Both the position numbers and the translations under genes were made by a program. The notes beneath the pieces are model-generated. The model searched no databases. It was not told where the DNA came from and saw only the letters and a list, made by a program, of their open reading frames with translations. A stretch of 64,000 nt of DNA from Leisingera coralii (GTDB lineage: Bacteria > Pseudomonadota > Alphaproteobacteria > Rhodobacterales > Rhodobacteraceae): positions 14,959-78,958 of the forward strand of contig NZ_JBHUPT010000060.1 in NCBI RefSeq assembly GCF_049056525.1, written 5' to 3'. The stretch's first letter is position 1. Each line of letters opens with the position of its first letter. This document shows positions 60,049 through 64,000 of this stretch, piece by piece.

Positions 60049-61296
60049 TCAGCTACCCCGAAACCTGTCCGGCCCGAAAACACTGCCCCAAGCTTCCTGC
60101 GGTCGTCCGGCGATGACATCTGCGATTAAACGTCCAGTGGTAGCCCCAAGCGTCAGCCCTAGTTGGCCGTGGCCGGTGGCAAAGGACACATTGGCCAGTC
60201 TGCCTGTTCTCCCGATGATTGGCCGGGTGTCGGGAGTGAACGGGCGGCGGCCCATGCGCCGCGTGCGCTTGCCGGTCTGCAGCCCCGGCAGCACCCTATG
60301 CGCGCGGTTGACCAGCACATCCGCCCGGCGCCAGTTGGGCGCAGCAGAGGAACTGGCGAATTCCACCGTGCCGGCAACCGCCAGTTCATTCTCATATGGC
60401 GTGATGCCAAACCCGCCTGCAGGGTAGAAAACCGTGTGCTTCAGATCCACCCCGGCATCCTGCAGGCCGGTCGAATAGCCGATCAGGCCTTCCAGGTGCA
60501 GCGGGATGCCCAACTGCCGGGCCAGGCCCCTGGACCGGGTGCCTGCCGCAATCACCACCTCGTCGGCGGGCAGCAGCCGCCCGTCCGCCGCCCGGACGGC
60601 AGTCACCCGCGCGCCATCGAGCTGAAAGCCTTCGCAGGCCAGCGGCAGCACCGTGCCGCCGCGCTGCGCAAACACCTGCATCAGCGTTTCCACCAGCCGC
60701 TTGGGATCGGTCACAAAGCTCCAGTCCCGCAGCACCGCCGCATATTTGAAATCACTGGCGATGGCGGGCTCCATCTCATGCGCCTCCCGGCCGCTGATCT
60801 CGTCAATGGTGCAGCCCAATTCGCGCGCCAGGCCAAAGGCCGCGCCCATGGTCGCCTTGTCCCGCTCGTCATCGAACAGCTTGATCACCGGCCGCTCCAC
60901 CAGCAGCTCCGGGGCGCCGGCATCCGCCAGCTGCACCTTGACATCGGCGGTGGCGGCAAAGGTCAGCCGGGCCAGGTCGGCGGCAATCGCCCGCATCCGC
61001 GACGGCAGCGAGTTGGCGGCAAAGCGGGCGAACCAGGGCAACAGCCCCGGCGCGCTGGCAGGGCGCAGCGACAGCGGCGCCTCGGGGTCCAGCAGCCAGC
61101 CTGGCACCTTCATCAGCATGCCCGGCTGCGATAGCGGCACGATCTCTCCCACCGCGATGCAGCCGCAGGACGCCCAGCTTGCGCCCTCCCCTGCCGGGCC
61201 GGGCTCCAGCACGGTGACGCTGTGCCCGTCCGCCTGCAGCGCCAGCGCGCAGGAGATGCCGGCAATGCCGCCGCCGGCAATCACCACCCGTTTCAT
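60049..61296 (-). CDS. DadA-like FAD-dependent D-amino acid dehydrogenase
   Basis: A 415-residue DAO-family flavoprotein. The FAD motif VVIAGGGIAGISCALALQADG is at the N-terminus, and the C-terminal FAD contact is SFATGHGQLGLTLGATTGRL. GCIAVGEIVPLSQPGM and RRPFTPDTRPIIG are typical of the DadA/hydroxyproline-epimer dehydrogenase subgroup. It would oxidise a D-amino or cyclic amino acid to an imine. It overlaps the upstream imine-reductase-like gene by 4 bp and is the last gene of the operon led by an MttB homologue. Confidence 0.85.
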   Translation of the reverse strand: MKRVVIAGGGIAGISCALALQADGHSVTVLEPGPAGEGASWASCGCIAVGEIVPLSQPGMLMKVPGWLLDPEAPLSLRPASAPGLLPWFARFAANSLPSRMRAIAADLARLTFAATADVKVQLADAGAPELLVERPVIKLFDDERDKATMGAAFGLARELGCTIDEISGREAHEMEPAIASDFKYAAVLRDWSFVTDPKRLVETLMQVFAQRGGTVLPLACEGFQLDGARVTAVRAADGRLLPADEVVIAAGTRSRGLARQLGIPLHLEGLIGYSTGLQDAGVDLKHTVFYPAGGFGITPYENELAVAGTVEFASSSAAPNWRRADVLVNRAHRVLPGLQTGKRTRRMGRRPFTPDTRPIIGRTGRLANVSFATGHGQLGLTLGATTGRLIADVIAGRPQEAWGSVFGPDRFRGS

Positions 61297-62315
61297 GCGG
61301 GCTTCGCCAACGCATCGAGCTGCGCCAGCAGTTCGGTGCTGACCGCAACCCCGTCCGCCTCTGCCGCCGCACGTTTCTTCAGCCGCCCGTCACCCGGCAC
61401 CCGGGCCGCGCCATTGCCCTCGATCTCGGCGCAGATGCGGGTGATGTACTCGCCAAAACCCGCATTGCCGAACCGCTCCGGGTCGATCGCGATCAGGGTG
61501 GCGCCGCCCTTGATGTTGAGCGCGCCGAAAGATTCCCGCTCCTGGTTGTCGACCGACAGCGTGCCACCGGCCAGGGCCGCGCCCAGGACCTCGATCATGA
61601 AGGCAATCGCCGCGCCCTTGTGCTCGCCGAACGGCAGCAGGCTACGGGTTTCCAGGATCGCATTGGGGTCGGTGCTGGGGTTGCCATCCGGATCCAGCCC
61701 GGCAGGCCGCGGCAGCTCGTGGCCCTCGGCGGCGGCCATGCGGATATCCATCAGCGCCACCATCGAGGCCGCCTGATCCCAGACCACAGGTGCTGCGCCC
61801 TCGCGCGGACAGGCAAAGGACATCGGGTTGGTGCCGAACACCGGGCGCACGCCGCCCTGCGGCACCACCATCGACAAAGAGTTGATCACCGCCAGCGCCA
61901 CCAGCCCGGCCTCGGCCAGCGGCTCGGTGTCAAACCGCAGCCCGCCCAGGTGGTGGCAGTTGGCGCAGGTAAAGGCGGCAATGCCGTTCTCGCGCGCCAA
62001 CGCAATCAGCTCCTCCCGCGCCGCGGCGGCGGCAATCTGGTAATAGCCGTTGCCGGCGTCGCCGCGCAGCACGCCCGGCGCGATCTTCTCGATCTTCGGG
62101 GCGGCGGCGCCATTGGCATAGCCGGAAGTGAAGCTCTGTGCATAGACCGGCAGCATCCGCAGCCCGTGGCTGCGCGGGCCGTCGCGCTCCGAGCAGGTGA
62201 CGATCTCCGCGATCAGATCGCTGCCGGCCGCATCCATGCCCGCGGACACAAGGACGGATTTGGCCAATGCCCGCACTTCGGCGAGTGAGAGCGTTTTTGT
62301 CGAAGATGTGGTCAT
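61293..62315 (-). CDS. Malate/L-lactate dehydrogenase-family protein (cyclic imine reductase-like)
   Basis: A 340-residue NAD(P)H-dependent oxidoreductase of the Ldh_2 family. Members include delta1-piperideine-2-carboxylate/delta1-pyrroline-2-carboxylate reductase and ureidoglycolate dehydrogenase. Landmarks are CSERDGPRSHGLRMLP with the catalytic histidine, CANCHHLGGL, VFGTNPMSFACP and LPFGEHKGAAIAFMIEVLGA. Next to a DadA-like dehydrogenase it probably reduces the cyclic imine to an L-amino acid such as proline or pipecolate. The first ATG gives normal length. Confidence 0.82.
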   Translation of the reverse strand: MTTSSTKTLSLAEVRALAKSVLVSAGMDAAGSDLIAEIVTCSERDGPRSHGLRMLPVYAQSFTSGYANGAAAPKIEKIAPGVLRGDAGNGYYQIAAAAAREELIALARENGIAAFTCANCHHLGGLRFDTEPLAEAGLVALAVINSLSMVVPQGGVRPVFGTNPMSFACPREGAAPVVWDQAASMVALMDIRMAAAEGHELPRPAGLDPDGNPSTDPNAILETRSLLPFGEHKGAAIAFMIEVLGAALAGGTLSVDNQERESFGALNIKGGATLIAIDPERFGNAGFGEYITRICAEIEGNGAARVPGDGRLKKRAAAEADGVAVSTELLAQLDALAKPA

Positions 62316-62348
62316 GGGCTCAGATCCTGTCCTTGTGCCGGGTCAAAG

Positions 62349-62364
62349 GGGCGCCTTGGCGCCC
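62349..62364. repeat. Short perfect palindrome between MttB2 and the reductase gene
   Basis: GGGCGCC-TT-GGCGCCC, 7-bp perfect arms, just after the MttB2 stop. It may form an mRNA hairpin that separates expression of the methyltransferase from the downstream genes. Confidence 0.45.
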
Positions 62365-62370
62365 GCAGTG

Positions 62371-63897
62371 TCAGGCTTGGTACAATGCGCGTTTCCTGGC
62401 AACAAATTCGTCCAGCGCGCCGCGCTGATCGTCCGGCATCGGCGGCTGCACATAGCTATCCAGCATCCGCCGCGCCGCCTCGCGGCCGGTGATCTCCGCG
62501 GTCTTGGCGCCTTCCGCCTCCCATTGCTCGAAACTGTCGTTGTTCTGCAGCGGGTTCATGTGCATCGGGTTTTCGCGGGTATGATCGGTGCCCAGGAAAT
62601 GGCCGCCGGGGCCGATCGCCTCGATGTCGCCCAGCAGCGCATCCAGGTTCTCTTCCCTCAGGCCGCTGAAGAAGCGGTGGAAGTTCTCCAGCTGCAGGGT
62701 GTCCTGCACCCATTTCGCATAGCTCACGCCCAGCGCGCCCTCCAGGAAACCGGCCGAGTGCACGATATAGTTGGCACCGCCCAGAAGCACCGGCCACATG
62801 GTGTTGGCGGTGTCGAACCCCGCCTGCATGTCCGGCGACTTCGACCCGGTCCACATGGTGCAGGTGCGCCAGGGCACGCCGTAGAACCGCGCCATCTGCC
62901 CCACCAGCAGGTTCATCAGCCCCGGCTCGGGCGAACCCATCATCGGCGCGCCGGTTTTCATCGACACCCCCATGATAGCCACCCCCAGCACCATCGGCGC
63001 GCCGCGGCGGATGATCTGGCTGTAGGCCATGCCCGCCAGGCTTTCGGCAATCAGCAGCGCCACGCCGCCCTGCGGGCTGGCCGGGGCCGAGGCGCCCGCC
63101 AGCACAAAGGGCGACAGCAGGCAGGGCTGGTTCGCCGATGCATAGACCCGCAAGGACTGCAGCATGGTTTCATCCCAGACCAGCGGCGTGTTGCAGTTCA
63201 AAAGCGCGGCCAGAACGACATTGCTGTCCACGAACTCCTCGCCAAAGACGAGGCGCACCATCTCCACCGTGTCATGCGCCGCCTGCTCCGACTGCACCGC
63301 GCCCTTGATCGGCTTGTCGGTCAGCGTCAGCGCCGCGTGCACCAGTTCCAGATGGCGCAGCGGCACCGGCACGTCCTGCGGCTCCACCGGCAGGATGCCC
63401 GGCACCATCATCGACTGGCTCATCTGGCTCATCTTGAAGAAGTTATGCGCATCCTCCAGCGCCGACGGCCGCCGCCGACCCTCCAGGTCATAGACAAAAG
63501 GCGCGCCATAGGCATTGGCAAAGACCGAGTGCCGGTTGCCCACCCGCAGCGAGCGCTCCGGGTTGCGGGCGGCATACCCCCATTCCGACGGCACCGAGGA
63601 AATCAGTTCCATCAGCATGTCGCGGCCGATGCGGACCCGTTCGCCCCGCACATCGGCACCGGCCCGTTTCCAGTCCGCCAGCGCCACCGGATCGCGGAAC
63701 ACGATGCCCGTGGTCTCCAGGATCGTCATCGCCGCATTGTGGATCTTCTCCACCCCTTCCGGACCCAGCAGATCAATCGGTCCGACCTGGCGGTTCAGCG
63801 CCGGCAGGTAGACCGGCGGCGGGTTGGTGCGGGCCTGGACGCGCGCAGCACGGCCGCCCCGGGGGGCGCGCGGCGCCCGTGTTTTCAGTTCCGTCAT
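62371..63897 (-). CDS. MttB-family (non-pyrrolysine) methyltransferase 2
   Basis: A 508-residue trimethylamine methyltransferase-family protein, without an internal amber codon, so non-pyrrolysine. It is only distantly similar to the one at 38972, with AILETTGIVF-type MTILETTGIVFRDPVALADW, LRVGNRHSVFANAYGAPFVY and the C-terminal MLDSYVQPPMPDDQRGALDE. Such proteins demethylate betaines with a corrinoid partner. Followed 55 bp later by the imine-reductase-like and DadA-like genes, so a cyclic N-methyl amino acid (for example proline betaine or its hydroxylated form) is a reasonable guess. No corrinoid protein gene is in view; it may lie beyond the window. Confidence 0.88.
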   Translation of the reverse strand: MTELKTRAPRAPRGGRAARVQARTNPPPVYLPALNRQVGPIDLLGPEGVEKIHNAAMTILETTGIVFRDPVALADWKRAGADVRGERVRIGRDMLMELISSVPSEWGYAARNPERSLRVGNRHSVFANAYGAPFVYDLEGRRRPSALEDAHNFFKMSQMSQSMMVPGILPVEPQDVPVPLRHLELVHAALTLTDKPIKGAVQSEQAAHDTVEMVRLVFGEEFVDSNVVLAALLNCNTPLVWDETMLQSLRVYASANQPCLLSPFVLAGASAPASPQGGVALLIAESLAGMAYSQIIRRGAPMVLGVAIMGVSMKTGAPMMGSPEPGLMNLLVGQMARFYGVPWRTCTMWTGSKSPDMQAGFDTANTMWPVLLGGANYIVHSAGFLEGALGVSYAKWVQDTLQLENFHRFFSGLREENLDALLGDIEAIGPGGHFLGTDHTRENPMHMNPLQNNDSFEQWEAEGAKTAEITGREAARRMLDSYVQPPMPDDQRGALDEFVARKRALYQA

Positions 63898-63921
63898 GTT
63901 CAGCTCCTTCAGGTGCCGGGA

Positions 63922-64000
63922 TCAGGCCCGGGCGCGTGCGCTGGTTGGGTCGACGGCGCAGATGCCGATCACCTCGGCCTCGCGCATCTCGTTGTGGACC
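63922..64000 (-). CDS. C-terminal end of an upstream gene (runs off the window)
   Basis: The last 25 codons (VHNEMREAEVIGICAVDPTS and a short tail) end in TGA 24 bp before the MttB2 start, so it probably belongs to the same operon. The terminal VDPTSARAR pattern is reminiscent of GcvT-family C-termini (DPxNxRxR), which would fit a demethylation operon, but the piece is too short to assign. Confidence 0.4.
   Translation of the reverse strand, partial: VHNEMREAEVIGICAVDPTSARARA

Noticed and set aside
1..64000. CRISPR arrays, rRNA genes, replication origin
   Set aside because: No evenly spaced direct repeats, rRNA sequence or origin-like iterons were noticed on reading.

Overview
The window reads as a high-GC alphaproteobacterial chromosome or large replicon, most likely from the marine Roseobacter group (Rhodobacteraceae). 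The gene types fit that group: a nos (nitrous oxide reductase) cluster, quaternary-amine ABC transport with a choline-sulfatase-like enzyme, a DmdA-like demethylase cluster, two trimethylamine methyltransferase (MttB) homologues and several dimethylglycine dehydrogenase-like flavoproteins. No rRNA, CRISPR array or replication origin was seen; there is one tRNA gene.

Layout. 1-4668 (minus): start of nosD, nosZ, nosR and a small cysteine-rich exported protein behind a possible FNR/NnrR-type site. 4807-12237: a divergent pair of operons. One encodes a polar amino-acid ABC transporter (minus); the other encodes a TetR regulator, an aminotransferase, a TPP-dependent 2-ketoarginine decarboxylase-like enzyme and a dimethylarginine dimethylaminohydrolase (plus). 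Together they look like an arginine/methylarginine uptake and catabolic unit. 12304-12965: a decayed IS3-type element. 13148-18677: a choline-sulfatase-like enzyme with a ProVWX-type transporter and a divergent LysR regulator. 18670-26535: a DUF2165 membrane protein, then a six-gene minus-strand operon (GATase, creatininase family, amidohydrolase, FAD oxidase, TauD-type dioxygenase, Tat-exported substrate-binding protein) with a divergent Rid-family gene. 26738-28862: fused scraps of phage and mobile-element genes beside tRNA-Ser(GCU). 29586-34317: a DmdA-like demethylase, OsmC, a crotonase-fold protein and an acyl-CoA ligase, with a Lrp/AsnC regulator. 34698-35640: two IS remnants.

35774-49841 is the most interesting part. 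It holds a methylene-THF reductase pair (MTHFR-C zinc/cysteine domain plus MetF), a LysR regulator, and then a tightly packed plus-strand operon: MttB homologue, class III aminotransferase, two paralogous FAD/GcvT dimethylglycine dehydrogenase-like enzymes, a TPP-dependent lyase and a TcuA-like flavin dehydrogenase. The set could strip three N-methyl groups one at a time from a trimethylated amino compound, then transaminate and cleave the carbon skeleton while feeding methyl groups into tetrahydrofolate. I know of no described pathway with this exact set; the substrate cannot be read from the sequence.

49842-59933: an unrecognised membrane protein, IS3 and IS1182 remnants, a DUF2189 membrane protein, a PLP decarboxylase, a haloalkane dehalogenase-like hydrolase under a MarR regulator with twin operators, and an alpha/beta hydrolase gene interrupted by an IS5-family element flanked by TA duplications. 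60049-64000 (minus): a second MttB homologue followed by a malate/L-lactate dehydrogenase-family (cyclic imine reductase-like) enzyme and a DadA-like FAD dehydrogenase, suggestive of betaine or cyclic N-methylated amino-acid breakdown.
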